From contig OW386291.2 of NCBI GenBank assembly GCA_936432065.2, forward strand, positions 17,585,821 through 17,649,820: DNA of 64,000 bases, in the 5' to 3' direction. A program made the translations under genes and the position numbers. How positions within the stretch are numbered: position 1 is the first letter of the stretch; every line of letters begins with the position of its first letter. The notes below the pieces were generated by a model, which saw only the letters and a program-made list of their open reading frames with translations, was not told where the DNA came from and ran no database searches. Of the stretch, positions 11,460-23,200 are shown in pieces. The DNA is from Rutpela maculata (Eukaryota; Arthropoda; Insecta; Coleoptera; Cerambycidae).

Positions 11460-11970
11460 GTAATTATAAGAAATAAATAATGTTGTTTTTTTGCTCAACA
11501 AACTATATTAATAGTATCGTATGTAACATTCTGGTATATAATAAAGTCGCCATTTACTTTAGTGAATTTAAACAATTTCATTACTAAATTCCTTTTCTTT
11601 TTCAGGTAAAGAGTTTAAACTTGGATAGAGATATCATCATTGGGTAAGACTTTTAGTAAATTTGATAAAAACTAATCGAAACTGTTTATTTCTGATTTTA
11701 AACTGAGCGTGGCATTGAAATAGGATTTACGTGACACCAATTTACAATACATTTCTCTTTGCGTTAGTAGTGCACGGAAATCTCGTCACTTAACAGATTA
11801 CTAACTTGCTGGGGATTTAAAACTATCATTTATACACTTGTATTGATTATAGTTAGAGAATACTATAAACCCATAAGTATAATTAAAATAAATAGGTAAG
11901 TTTAATAAATCGAAGAATGAACTCTTATTAAAACATGAATCATTACATGTAGCGTGTAACGATACAGTTG
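11460..11970. other. No gene seen
   Basis: AT-rich spacer between copy B and the 3' end of the CR1-like element. It has one splice-acceptor-like CTTTTTCAG near 11597 but no credible exon. Confidence 0.5.
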
Positions 11971-12629
11971 CGTGATAGAATAGAATAGAATAGAATAAAG
12001 TTTATTTACGAATAGATAATAATAATTACAAATACAAATAAATATATACAATGGTGTAAATAAACTTAACACTTCAAGGAAGTGCCATGCAGGCACTTGT
12101 ACATGAAGAATTAAAACAAGTATAGACATATTAAATTAACAACTATAATGTGAAAACTATAAATACCTAACTATAAAAATAAAAATATAACACTCTACTC
12201 ATATAATGTGGCATCCACTATATAAATAAAAATATACAGTGCTGAGACTTTCACAGTAATGAATATACAAAATAAACATTAAGATGCACTGAAGGACCAT
12301 AGTATTATTATTAATTTAAAATAATGTATTGAAGCACGGTTTGGGATTTACGACGTAACGGATTTATTCCCTAGGGACTTTTAAAATGCATTTTTTTATT
12401 TCCGTTTTTGCTGTATTAAAAACAGTACTATGCTTAATATTATTAGGTATTTTATTATATGCCCATGTACTAAGGTATGTGAAGGTAAGTTTGTTCTTTA
12501 TTGAGAATAATTTTCAATATTCTCTTATGGAAAGAGTATAGGTGTTTCAAATGTGAGTCGAGAATTCCTCCCCAACCTAGAATTCCATATACTAGATGTG
12601 ATTCAACAAGAGAAAGGTACAGAATCTTT

Positions 12630-12888
12630 CATGGGCGCAGCCAGGGGGGAGCCATGCCCCCCCTCCCCCAAGCCATCTTCCATGAGCCAAAAAATAAAGA
12701 ATTAGTACAAAGCAGTATCTAAATTATCCCTTGAAATAAATATTTTGTAATTAATGCCAATATTATCTAATAGAGGAATCTACACATCCGTTTTCAACCA
12801 TTTTCTGAAAAATATTCCTCATCCTCTGGGGAGGCCGGTTCTATTGCCCCCCCCCCCCCCCCAGATGAATTTTCTGGCTGCGCCACTG
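12630..12888. mobile_element. hAT-type MITE, 259 bp
   Basis: The ends are CATGGGCGCAGCC (left) and CAGTGGCGCAGCC (right, reverse-complemented). A perfect 8-bp duplication GAATCTTT flanks it at 12622-12629 and 12889-12896. Runs of G/C follow both ends (a 16-C run near 12847-12862). End sequence and 8-bp duplication are both typical of hAT. It sits inside the RT relic, whose frame resumes directly after it. Confidence 0.9.
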
Positions 12889-13349
12889 GAATCTTTAATT
12901 GTTTAATATCTAAAAATTGTTTCAAACTTTTAAATCTGTATATCAATTTTCTTATTTTGTTTGATATGTAACCTATATGTAGATCCCATTTAACGTGTGA
13001 ATCAATTACTATTCCTAAATATTTCATGTATGTGGCAGAAGCTATTTGAAAGTGTTCATCAATTGTGTGTTCTTGAAAAGGTGAGGCAGAAGTTTGGTAT
13101 AGATAAAAAGGCACGTAATAGTTTTTTGATACATTTAAGGTGAGTAATTTATTATTGAAATATTTTTTAACGTTTTTTTAGATCTTGTTCTACTTTAATT
13201 TTTAAATCTTTCCAGTTAGAAGCTGTGTAAAAGAGAGCAGTGTCATGTAGTCTTTTCTGAATCCGTCTTGATATTTTGATAAGTTATGTTTTTCTAAATA
13301 GTTTACAATTCTTGACTTAATGATTTTTCCAAAAATTTTTGCTAGATTA

Positions 13350-14166
13350 TTAGACTCTTCGCAAAACGAAGAGTATATTATATTTGATCGGCACATTTCT
13401 AAATCAGTAAATATCGCTCGTAGAGAGAAAAATTTTATATCGTTATGTTAGTGAACGAATTCTGAACAACTTTCAAAATGTCCGTCTGTCCGTCTGTCCG
13501 TCCGTCACGTTTCTTGTAAGCACGATAACTCAAGAAAGAAAAATCAGATTGTATTTGGAGAGTAAGTTAGTGTTAGCTAGATTTTTTAACAAAATAGATT
13601 GGTAAATAAAAAACTTATTAGTGATTTAAAATTTAAAAAAATATTTTTTACATTTTTTTATGGTTTGTAATAAATGGAAATCTTGCGAAATGTTATTTCC
13701 TAACACTAGTTTTTTTTTACATTTTACTAATGTGTGTTTCCTAATAATCACAATAAATTTACTAATAGTATATATTACACTCATTAACAATTCTAGTAAT
13801 AAGAAATGGTGGTGTAGCGGCAAGAGTTTCGTCTCGCAATCCAAGCAAGCAAGCAAGAACAAATTTATTTTAAATTAAGAATACATATTGTCCTACCCGC
13901 GCACTCATCCGGAGCCAGCCATACATCCATGGTGCGAATCGCCATGGTAATTGATTGACTGAACGGAGGGTCCCGGGTTCGATCCCTCACATCGTAATTT
14001 TTTTTTTTCATATATTTTTTTTTCACAACAAAGTTGGTATCACAAAATTTAGAATGTCCAAAAACTAACATTATTTACAAGAAAAATGCGAAGAGTATCC
14101 TATAGAATATGTAATAATTATATAAAAAGCTCAGTCAATCGGCGAAGAATATAATGCTTCCACTAG
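13350..14166 (-). mobile_element. Helitron-like insertion, 817 bp
   Basis: On the minus strand the 3' end is an 8-bp-stem hairpin (ACTCTTCG, loop, CGAAGAGT; 13354-13374) followed at once by CTAA and then a T of the target. This fits the Helitron rule of a hairpin, CTRR and insertion between A and T without duplication. Joining the flanks across the insertion gives TTA ATA AAT AAT CTA GCA, in frame with the RT on both sides, which fixes both boundaries. The 5' end (CTAGTGGAAGC) does not show the usual TC, so a Helentron or another hairpin-ended class is possible. It contains a (GTCCGTCT)n tract and a tRNA-like SINE. Confidence 0.55.
13803..13998 (+). repeat. tRNA-like SINE split by a retrotransposon tail
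   Basis: TGGTGTAGCGGCAAGAG (from 13810) fits a Pol III A box and GGGTTCGATCCC (13975-13986) fits a B box. They are 165 bp apart, too far for a normal head. Between them, about 13842-13957 matches in reverse the 3' UTR of the jockey element at 45955-46080 (CCGGAGCCAGCCA and a (CAAG)n tail on this strand). Removing it brings the boxes to a normal spacing. This suggests a short retrotransposon end inserted into the SINE head. A poly(T) tract follows at 13998-14008. Confidence 0.45.
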
Positions 14167-14599
14167 TTTATTAAATATATCGGTCTATAGTTTGTAACTT
14201 CTTCCCTGCACCCGTTTTTGTAAATGGGCTTTATGGCAGCTACTTTAAAGGCTGATGGACATTCCTCTTCTACAATTGTTTTATTTATTCTATAGGCCAT
14301 AGGAACTGCAATATATTCGAAAATTTCTTTTAGAGTAGCTGCCATCATTCCATCTAATCCCGGCGATTTGTTGTTTCTTAATTCATTAATACATTTTTTC
14401 ACTTCTGTTGGAAATGTGGGAGCAAGAAATTTTGTATTCATTTGTACTTTTGTTTCGGGTGAAATATTCGCCCTTGGAGTGATTTTATTTCCAAGAGTTT
14501 TTCCAATACTACTAAAAAAATTAAATCAATATATTATACACTGTATTAAATATTTTCGTTATCTTTATGCTTGTTCCAACTAATAATTAGCTATTGAGT

Positions 14600-17300
14600 A
14601 TCCTTATGGAAACCTTGATAAACTTTTGTCATATTGCAATAAAAAATTACGGCATCCTTTACTTCTGTCGTTATTGCGGAATTTTTACCTTTTCCTAATA
14701 GAGCAAGTTAAATTTAAAACTTAGGCGGCGCTGCTAACACCAGGCCTCGTGCGATAACCAGCCCTTCCTTTTTCTGTTCGGTAGCCAAAAAGTAAACATG
14801 TTTTAATAGAGCACTGGGTAATTTTAATTTTTCTTTCATTCAACTTTAGTGGATGACGTTTAAGCTAAAAGTTTTCCCTTAATTACCGCTTAAATTTAAA
14901 GATAATTTCGTAATAATTTCTATCTTGGATTGATCCTTTTTGAGAGACCACTTTTTGGAAGACCCTCTTTGAGAGAACCATTTTTTGGAGAACCTAATGT
15001 TTGGGGTATCACTAACGTTTTTAGGATAAAACTAATTATGGATGCAAATTACCAATGCAGATTTCTATAAGAGCAGATTTGTAGACATAAATGCCGTTTC
15101 TTCAACATATTTTTCAAGTATACGCAATATTCTCGACTGACTGCAGATTTCCAACTAAATATAAATTTCTACAGATTTTCTTTATGAAACTTAAAATTTA
15201 TATAGCCGCTCTCTCAGGTCAATACCAATTTTTCCCTATGTAAATAATTTTTGTGACTCTATTTTCAGTATTTGGCAGGAGGCCGTCCAATTGCTTTTTT
15301 TTTGGTCTAGTGCCAGTTTCCCCTTGCGCATTATAACGTTGACATGCAATGTCATTTTCAGGCTTCCAGCCGCCATATTGGTATTGTATCGCCTTGCCTC
15401 GGTGCGTACACCTTTTGACATTTTGTCAGTTTCTAGGCCTTATACCTTTTCTTGTAGTGTAGTACCATTTACCTTGTTTTTCCCTTTTTTAACATTGTTA
15501 GTCCCGGGCTTAACTGGCATAAGACCAAGGGGATAGGAGTCCTGCCATAAGCAGCTATCTCCTGGCGTTGTCGATTTTTTTTTATCACTTGGTCTTATTG
15601 GTATACTGTGGTTATTTTTTTTATGACTGTAATGTCGTTTACGGTTTGGACCCATAAATATTTCCTTGTCTATTTTATTATGTTAGTTGTTACCATTGTT
15701 TTTTATACTAAATACTAAATTATAGGGTTTTAGATTACCGTGTGATTCTGAGGTATGCCAAGAAACAAATTTTTTTGCTAAATTAAACTGCTAAGTTGTT
15801 ATTTCACGGTAGAGTTTTCTATAAATTTCAACTACCTATAAATCACTACGAATTTTGTAATTTTCTTTTGTGAGCCATTTTAGTCAAAATTTAACAAATA
15901 CTGATACCTACATAAGGGCTAGTTTACACTATTTTGCCGTGTCACTTAGTATTTTTTTATTGATTTGGTTTGTTGTTTGAACTACTCGACTAACTATAGC
16001 TTGTATATATTTTTGCTACACTAAACTATATTTGTTACACTGTTTCTTCTTGAATCGATATTAAATCGATATTGTTACTATTTTGTTATTTTCTTAGCAT
16101 TTGGCTATTGTGTTGTTTCCTTTGTGTTTTTTTGGTTCCACTAAGGAACCTGGCGCTCGCACCTTTTGAATTTTTTTGCACATCTCTATAGTAAATTTTA
16201 ATAACTTTTAATTATTTCCAGCCACTATTAGTCTGGGTAACTGAACCCTTATCTACGCCCTTGCCTCCTAGCCGAGGCCTAGTTTATTTTGTGGTGGACC
16301 TTTTCTGCCTATTTAACATCTCTGGTCACCCCATATTAGCTATTTTTTTTTATTTTTGAGTGACAATTATTTAGTTAGTTAGATATTGCAACTAGGCTAA
16401 ATTGTGTGATGATGTCAATATGGGCTTATTCCTTATTTAACTTAGCTATTTTTTTTCTAATTGTTTAGTGGTATTGCCTATTTGGGGCTGTCCGATTTTC
16501 AATCCTATTTTTCATAGCCACAAGTGCTAGGCTTTTTAGACATTTCGAAAAATTCCAATCTGCACCACGGAAACTACTATTGTAAAGATGAATTTCTGGT
16601 CAGTGACTAAAAATTAATTATTTTAAGTACCTAATTTACACCATTTTATATTTTTCCTTAAAAAAGTAATTACGGCGCGGTGGCTCTCTCTGCTCGTTGT
16701 CAACGTTAACATTTTTTGAACTGTACGCGTTGAATCACTGCCTTTAAGGTTAGGAGATTATATCCTCTTCCGATATTCTAAAGAATATTTTCAATCCTTA
16801 GAGTTGCAAGATTCGCACTTTTCCTTTTGATTTTTTGACATAATGAAAAATAAATAATCTGTTGGAAATTTCTATGCAGATGGTAAGCAAATGCAAGGTT
16901 TTTACGTAAAAGTTTTCAAATGTTATTCAAGTACATAAATACTCCCTTGTAAGAGGCACCACATATTCTTTTCATTATTCCATTTCATAGAGAATAACTA
17001 ACCTATTGGAATTTCTACGGAGATGGAGGACCGAGAGCAAGAGCCCCAAGTACGAGATTTCAAGTCTCCATTTGGCATTTGTTCTTTTCGATGACGACAA
17101 AAACCACATTAGTCTTTTTCTAAGCATAAGCAGTTTTCCATTATCAATGTTCGCTGCCAACCAAAGTAAGATACGGGACCTTACAAGTTGACTGAGCAGT
17201 TCACTAAATTACGTCGTGAATTTTTTAAAGGAAATATAACCACCTCTACTACGATTTAACCTCAATGACCAAGCAGTAAACCGTACATAAATCCAGAAAA
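14600..17300. other. No recognisable gene; AT-rich with a more complex island
   Basis: Mostly low-complexity AT-rich DNA. Between about 15236 and 15660 the base composition is more mixed and a minus-strand ORF (15440-15655) reads SYPLGLMPVKPGTN. A second patch at about 16235-16330 is similar in composition. I cannot assign either. They may be the remains of a retroelement. Confidence 0.4.
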
Positions 17301-17319
17301 CTTCGAACACTCCTTTCTT

Positions 17320-18370
17320 ACATGTACAAATGAATTTGAAATAAAACAGTGCATAAGTGAATTAAAAAACAACAAGGCTCCAGGAATTGATGGTATCAAG
17401 GCAGAATTTATTAAAGAATATCAAGAATATTTTTTAATGTCACTAGCTCATATATATAATAAAATTTGTGAAACTGGCATCTACCCATCGAACTTCAAGG
17501 AAGCCATTATAACCCCCATACATAAGGGTGGTGATAAAACTTTAATCGAAAACTTTAGACCAATATAATTCATAACCAATTTTAATAAAATTTTGGAAAA
17601 ACTAATCAGAAAAAGAATGAACTCCTATTTGAAGAAATATAACTTAATCTCAGATATGCAATATGGCTTCCAAGAAAACAAGTCGACTAATAATGCTATT
17701 GAAAAACTTACCACACTTATATATAATGCAGTTGATCAATCAATGCCATCGTTATGTGTGTTCTTAGACCTCGCTAAGGCGTTTGATAGTGTTTCGCATT
17801 CTCAACTTATCAATATTCAAGAAAAAATGGGATTCAGTTGCGAAATGCTCCAATTACTAAAATGTTATTTAATTGACAGAAAACAGTACGTTAAGATAAA
17901 TAAGGTAATCAGTGAACAAAGAATTGTGGAATATGGAGTACCGCAAGGTACCCTATTGGGTCCCATATTATTTGTTATATATGAACGATATACTCACCTT
18001 AAATACAGTAGGAAATGTAGGAAATATAATCTCATTTGCTGATGATACAGCAATTTTCTATTCTTCTGATATACTAGAAAACACTCAAAAGAAAATTATT
18101 AAAATTATTTTCAACAAAGCACACTCTATTCAACAGATACTTTATATAAGGAAAATAAATTAATTGATATACGACAGACATTCTGCTATTCTATACTGAT
18201 TCACCAATCTAATAGAAAAAATGACAATAAATTTGTATCACGTGAGTAAAAAAACAGAAATAAGGAAAAAGGCAATTTAGAAATAAAAAAAGTTACAAAA
18301 AGTATTGGCAAAAAATCATTTGGCTACCTTGCCTCAAAACTATATAATATGTTACAGATATAACGTCGCG
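17320..18370 (+). pseudogene. CR1/L2-like reverse transcriptase, broken
   Basis: Plus-strand order: ELKNNKAPGIDGIKAEF, YPSNFKEAIITPIHKGG, ENFRPI (in-frame stop just after), then 17593-18042 with DMQYGFQENKSTNNAIEKL, FLDLAKAFDSVSH and YGVPQGTLLGPILFVIY. A frameshift near 17985 moves FADDTAIFY (the catalytic box) to another frame in 17912-18163. After a deletion, the C-terminus GNLEIKKVTKSIGKKSFGYL is readable near 18270-18345 and runs up to the inverted arm that starts at 18352. All RT core blocks are recognisable, but stop, frameshift and deletion make it dead. Confidence 0.8.
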
Positions 18371-19786
18371 TTAGAATTATATCATCTTCTTGGTATTTGA
18401 ATATATTTGATATTGGCCCTTACGCTTTATTATTTATTACATCTAAAATCTCGTTAATACCGTGAGTTTCAAAAGTATTAACTACTTTTATTTTTATTAT
18501 TAGCAAAGATAAATAGAAAAATTAAATCAGAAATAAAAAAGTGAATATTCTTTGAAGGTAGAGGTCTATACACAATAGTAGTTTGTGCAACAAGAGTGGA
18601 TATGATATCCATATCGCACGATAAAGAAGTTTGAGCACGACGCCGTAGGAGGAGTGCTTCGAATCTTTTGAGTGCGATATAGATAATCCACTCGAGTTGT
18701 ACAGTATATTTTTTCTACGACCAGCTTAAAAAACTACAAAATGTATGAAACGTTAATATAGTACACAAATACACACTGACAGTACACACTGACAGTTACT
18801 TTGACAGCTTACGCACTAATTTGATTTTAAAACGAATAGTTGTCTACAGAGCTGGAGTACTTCAAATAAAAGTAATTGAAAAAAGTATTTCAAATACTTT
18901 CAGTATTTGAAGTACTTTGCTTCAAATCCTTTCGATTCTGTATTTGGTACTTGGTATTTGAAATACTTTGCTTCGAGTATTTGGATTTGGTATTTGGTTT
19001 TCAGAAATACTGGTATTTGAATTACTTTGCTTGGTATTTCAAATACTCTCCGGTATTTCAAGTACTGTCCCGGTATTTGAAGTACTAGAATTAACAATTT
19101 ATAGTATTTGAAATATGTTTTTTGATATTTCAATTAGTTAAAAGTATTTGAAGTCCGTGTAGTTCCTTGTTTTAGATATTTTAAAAAACAAATTTCACTA
19201 AAAAATTGTTACTGCATAGCTGTTTTTATTCAGTAATCAGTGTTAACATTATGTGGGCAGTGGGGGATTTAGGGGGTTGGCTATAGATGCTATAGCCCAG
19301 GGCGGCAAAATCCAGGTACGGCAAACTTTTTGAAAAATAGCAAAGGCACATAAAAACAAAAAAATATTATTATTAGTATGTACTAAGTATCAGAACATTA
19401 ATTTATTTAAGAATGTGTTTTTTTTATTTTAACTAGACTAAAGTTCCTTATTATAGTCAACTGTACAGGGTGGTCACGCGAACGTTAGAACCTCATTTAA
19501 CTTCGTTATTTTTGGAGTTACGTAAAAACGTTTAAAAATAAAAGTTATGAGAAATCACGTTTATTTTCCAAAAATCATTTCAGAAAAACAATAAAAGTCA
19601 AATTTCTGAGATACGAGCTTTACTTTGGTTTTTTTTTAAATGGAATACCCCATATATTTTTACACCATTAGAAAGGCCATAGAAAAACTTTTTTCAATGA
19701 TGTATGACGTATGGAATTTTTCTTAAAAACTATAGTAGATATTATAAGTTTTATATTTTCTTACAATAAGTCATGGTAGTCCGAAA

Positions 19787-20212
19787 TAGTAGTTTGTGCA
19801 ACAAGAGTGGATTTGATATCCATATCGCGCGATAAAGAAGTTTGAGCACGACGCCGTAGGCGGAGTGCTCAAATCTTTTGAGTGCGATATGGATAATCCA
19901 CTCGAGTTATATGTACAGCATACTTTTTCTACGACCAGCTTAAAAAACTACAATATTTATTAAACATTAATATATTACACAAATACACATTGACAGTTAC
20001 TTTGACAGCTTACGCACTAATTTGATTTTAAAATGAATAGTTGCATATGTACTTAATACACGAACTCTGATTGGTCCGTTTCATTTCATATCCATCCTAG
20101 AACTGATATGAAATATATCCGTTCAGTTACCTGGAATTGCATACTTATCCATTCTACAGACTGTACAGAAAACAGTAAATTTATATAAGGGAGTAGAAAA
20201 AATATGTATCAA
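19787..20212 (+). repeat. Foldback repeat, unbroken copy nested in hAT
   Basis: About 426 bp, closely matching the split outer copy. The hairpin core GAGCACGACGCCGTAGG / CGGAGTGCTC (19844-19870) is symmetrical: GAGCAC pairs with GTGCTC and CGCC with GGCG. It ends AAGGGAGTAGAAAAAA like the outer copy. Confidence 0.7.
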
Positions 20213-20429
20213 TTATTGAAATTCTCCATTTTATTTAAAATAAAGTGAAATTAGATACTAACATGTATCTTGACAGAACTAACATATTGTTTATTTTAAT
20301 TTACATACTTTTGTTTTCCATGAATAATTTGATAAATTGTAAATTTATAGTAAATTAGACAAATTTTTTTTAAGATAAATACCATGTATATAATTAAAAA
20401 GCTTTTTTTTATGGCTTTTCAAATGGTGT

Positions 20430-20737
20430 AAATATATATTGGACATTATTTTAATCAAATACATTTTTTTATTTTGATTATATTTTGGACTTACGGTTTT
20501 TTGACAATTCTGAATAAGTTTCATTAACAAAATTTTCCGATAAAAATATGGCTAATATGATTTTTTTATTTTCCCCGCATAAATTGGTACTGCAGGTGGC
20601 TTTGCATTTGTAGGAGGCGAATGCTTTTCTGGTCATAAGTAGATCCTAATTGGTTCCATACTTAAGTAAAATTTGATTCAAATCGGAAAAAAATAAAAAG
20701 TTATTGGGTTGTTACCATTTCAAGTGAAACACACTGT
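20430..20737 (+). repeat. MITE-like segment with GTGGCTTTGCATTTGTAG core
   Basis: Shares its body (GATTATATTTTGGACTT, GGTGGCTTTGCATTTGTAGG, TACTTAAGTAAAATTTGATT) with 43965-44220 and with both arms of 58163-58862. This copy ends in CAAGTGAAACACACTG as does 43965-44220. Only one end is recognisable. Confidence 0.55.
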
Positions 20738-20837
20738 ATAAAAACCAGTGATAAAAAAAGAATTGAATTAAAAAATGTTCAATACTTAAATGACTTTGAC
20801 ACCCAACTTGCTTCTCAGTAAAAACAGTTTTTATAGG

Positions 20838-20972
20838 TTTAATACATGCCTTGCATCATCAGCTGTAGAAAGACCCTTTTCATTTACTGAAATTATAAAT
20901 GCTCCTAGAAGAAATGCATTAACTAATGGAAATTTCGAAAATTTGGTGCTATTGAAAGCTAATGGAAATAGA
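20838..20972 (+). pseudogene. hAT transposase C-terminal dimerisation domain
   Basis: The open frame reads ASSAVERPFSFTEIINAPRR then NGNFENLVLLKANGNR. This is the hAT C-terminal (hATC) signature: S-S-A-x-V-E-R-x-F-S, an N-x-x-R-R block and an N-F-E-x-L-V-L-L-K block. It lies inside a hAT with intact ends, in the orientation expected. The rest of the transposase is lost. Confidence 0.75.
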
Positions 20973-22739
20973 TAGATCTCAATTTTATTATTTGTACTTG
21001 TACTTACCTAAAATTATTACTATGTTTTATATACAGTATCGGAAAGTCCTGCCTTAAGTGTTGCATAGTTTCAACGACTTAACCGACCGCCCACAATAAA
21101 GAGCTCTAGCATAAAGGCAAATAGTGACACGAATCATCAAGCATCAAGGCGGAAACAAATTGAAATTCCACAGACAGGCTGCCCACGCACATGTGGTGGG
21201 GAAAGCAGGTGGCATGATTGTAGGATGTGTTATATGATAAAAAAGAATAGAATAGTTAGCTTTACTCTCGCTTGCTCTTATTGTCCATACCCAAGCGAAC
21301 ATTTTCCGATAGTGTATAAGTTGATTTTCTTTATTACTTTCCTGATATTTGAAGGGAAATCGACCGCAGCAATATTTATTTTTGTTGGTTTTTATATTTA
21401 TATAATAATAAATTATTTTTCCTATTGTTTTTGAATGATGCTGAGTTAAAGAAAGCTGTTAATAAATAAATATTAATAATAACAAATTATTAAGAGAAAA
21501 ACTTAATAAATAAAATTTTTTATGGGTATTGGAATAACTGTGGAGCATTTGAAATATGTTAAAGTACTTGAAATACTTGAGTATTTGAAATACTTTAGAG
21601 AAATTGAACTACTTTGAGATTTGAAGTACCTAGTGAAGTACTTCAAATAATCTGAAATATTTGAAATACGGTACTTGCGATTTACTTGAAGTACTTTCGA
21701 CAAGTATTTGGTATTTGAATTACTTTGCTTCAGGTCATAGTACTTGGGAATTGGAGCAGCAAGTACTTCGTCAGGTACTTGGTATTTGGTACTTCAAGTA
21801 CTTTCATTGGGTACTTTCAACAGCTCTGGTTGTCTATGTACTTAATACACGAACTGTGATTGGTTGGTTTCACTTCATATCCATCCTAGAACTGATATGA
21901 AATATATCCGTTCAGTTAACTGGAATTGCCTTCTTATCCATTCTACAGACTGTACAGAAAACAGCAAATTTACATAAGGGAGTAGAAAAAAAATTATTTA
22001 TCTAAAGTATATTCCTTCTCTCTTTTTATTTTTATATTAGTATATAGTTAGTATACTAGTATATAATATTGGGATATGGTATTGTTATATATGGAACTAT
22101 TATATAGTATTATTATATTCTCTATTCTTATTTTTGTATTAGTATATAGTTAGTAAATTAGTATATAGTATTATAAGTGATTAGGTACATCTTTTGATTT
22201 TGGTTAATTACGGCAATGATAATATAAATTTTGCATGTTTTTATCACTTTCAAGGGTATTCATATACTCTTAAGTGATTTTGCTTGGATTATTTATATTC
22301 AAAGCACTATAAATATATGAACATTTTTAACAGAAAATATGAAATTCCTTATGTGTTACACTATACTAATGTATTTTTGTATATTAATGTACTGTCTTTG
22401 GTATAAATAAATATTATTATTATATATAAATGAATTGAAATTGATCCTCTGTCATTGAAACCTGTTGTATAGAACATTATATCTTAAAAAAAACAGCCAT
22501 TTAACAATGTAATCATACCTAGGAGCGTATTTTTTTACAAAGATTTTATAATTCATGTGGAATTTTTTATTTATCTTTGCTAATAATAAAAATAAAAGTA
22601 GTTAATACTTTTGAAACTCACGGTATTAACGAGATTTTAGATGTAATAAATAATAAAGCGTAAGGGCCAATGCTATATCAAATATATTCAAATGCCAAGA
22701 AGATGATATAATTCTAACGCGACGTTATATCTGTAAACG

Positions 22740-23200
22740 TTGGCTAGCGCTATTCTATTGTCCGTTAGACAAGATATAATCAAGCAAATAAAGATTAATG
22801 TTACAGTTTATACAGCCTAACCCTACACATCATTTCTGAGTACCATGCGATAAGGGCACAATGCTCTATACCTATACAATGAACCTTCAGCAAATTTAAT
22901 ATATTTCACTCACAAAACAATTGGATTTATTTCAAATTAGGGATGATATTTCGGGGTTAAATTTATGACGTTCCTTTTTTCGCAGCGAATGCCAAAGGTT
23001 ACTGAAATAATGAATGATGAATTAACTGGAGAGTGATGATGGGATTAAGTCTTCGTTTGCTTATTTTAATTAAATTTTAATATCATTTCGTTAATCTGGG
23101 CAAAGAAGAGGTCTTCGGGGCTCGTTTATTCGCAGTTTTCTGTGGGTAGAAGTTAATGCTATAAAAACTTATTTAAGGAAGGAATTATAAAGCATAAGGT
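22740..23200. other. No gene seen
   Basis: AT-rich spacer without a supported feature. Confidence 0.5.

Larger units (their letters stand above)
12372..14590 (-). pseudogene. CR1/L2-like reverse transcriptase, broken
   Basis: N to C on the minus strand. Near 14163-14500: SIGKTLGNKI, ELRNNKSPGLDG, CPSAFKVAAIKPIYKNG and TNYRPI. After the Helitron-like insertion, 13202-13349 continues NNLAKIFGKIIKSRIVNYL and DGFRKD. The catalytic YADD region is deleted. 12897-13114 has YMKYLGIVIDSHVKWDLHIG. After the MITE, 12480-12629 reads LYLSLVESHLVYGILGWGG. The C-terminus AYNKIPNNIKHS lies at about 12372-12480. Internal deletion and frameshifts make it non-coding. Confidence 0.75.
11975..14600 (-). mobile_element. 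CR1/L2-like non-LTR retrotransposon, interrupted
   Basis: The 3' end lies at about 11975-11996, where (TAGAA)n/AAAGTTTATTT gives a tail of repeated pentamers on the minus strand. A 3' UTR runs to about 12372 and is followed by ORF2 pieces up to about 14590. Two foreign insertions split it: a hAT MITE (12630-12888) and a Helitron-like block (13350-14166). Removing each restores the reading order of the RT. Confidence 0.75.
18847..21828 (+). mobile_element. hAT transposon, 2982 bp, decayed
   Basis: Ends are CAGAGCTGGAGTACTTCAAA (left) and CAGAGCTGTTGAAAGTACC (right, reverse-complemented). A perfect 8-bp duplication GTTGTCTA lies at 18839-18846 and 21829-21836. The repeat in which it sits is unbroken elsewhere (19787-20212), confirming the junctions. 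Both subterminal zones (18860-19150 and 21540-21820) are filled with short repeats of GTATTTGAAGTACTTTGCTTC type. Inside are a transposase C-terminus, a second copy of the same foldback repeat, and a MITE-like segment. Confidence 0.88.
18577..21990 (+). repeat. Foldback repeat, outer copy, split by hAT
   Basis: The two parts are 18577-18846 and 21837-21990. Together they equal the unbroken copy at 19787-20212. The first half has a dyad: GAGTGGAT..GATATCC..ATATCGC against GCGATAT..ATAATCCACTCGAG. Nested inside that, GAGCACGACGCCGTAGG (18633) pairs with GGAGTGCT. The tail carries CATATCCATCCTAGAACTG and ends AAGGGAGTAGAAAAA. No coding capacity; a non-autonomous repeat. Confidence 0.7.
18352..22736. 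mobile_element. Block with about 170-bp inverted arms
   Basis: TTACAGATATAACGTCGCG at 18352 and its reverse complement ending at 22736 start two inverted arms. The arms stay near-identical for about 165-185 bp (left to about 18520, right from about 22550), with blocks ATATCATCTTCTTGG and CGTGAGTTTCAAAAGTATTA. Between them lie a foldback repeat and the hAT inserted in it. Removing the hAT leaves about 1.4 kb. No convincing target duplication. Confidence 0.6.

Noticed and set aside
18876..19133. ORFs on both strands with YFKY/FEVL-type repeats
   Set aside because: Caused by GTATTTGAAGTAC subterminal repeats of the hAT.
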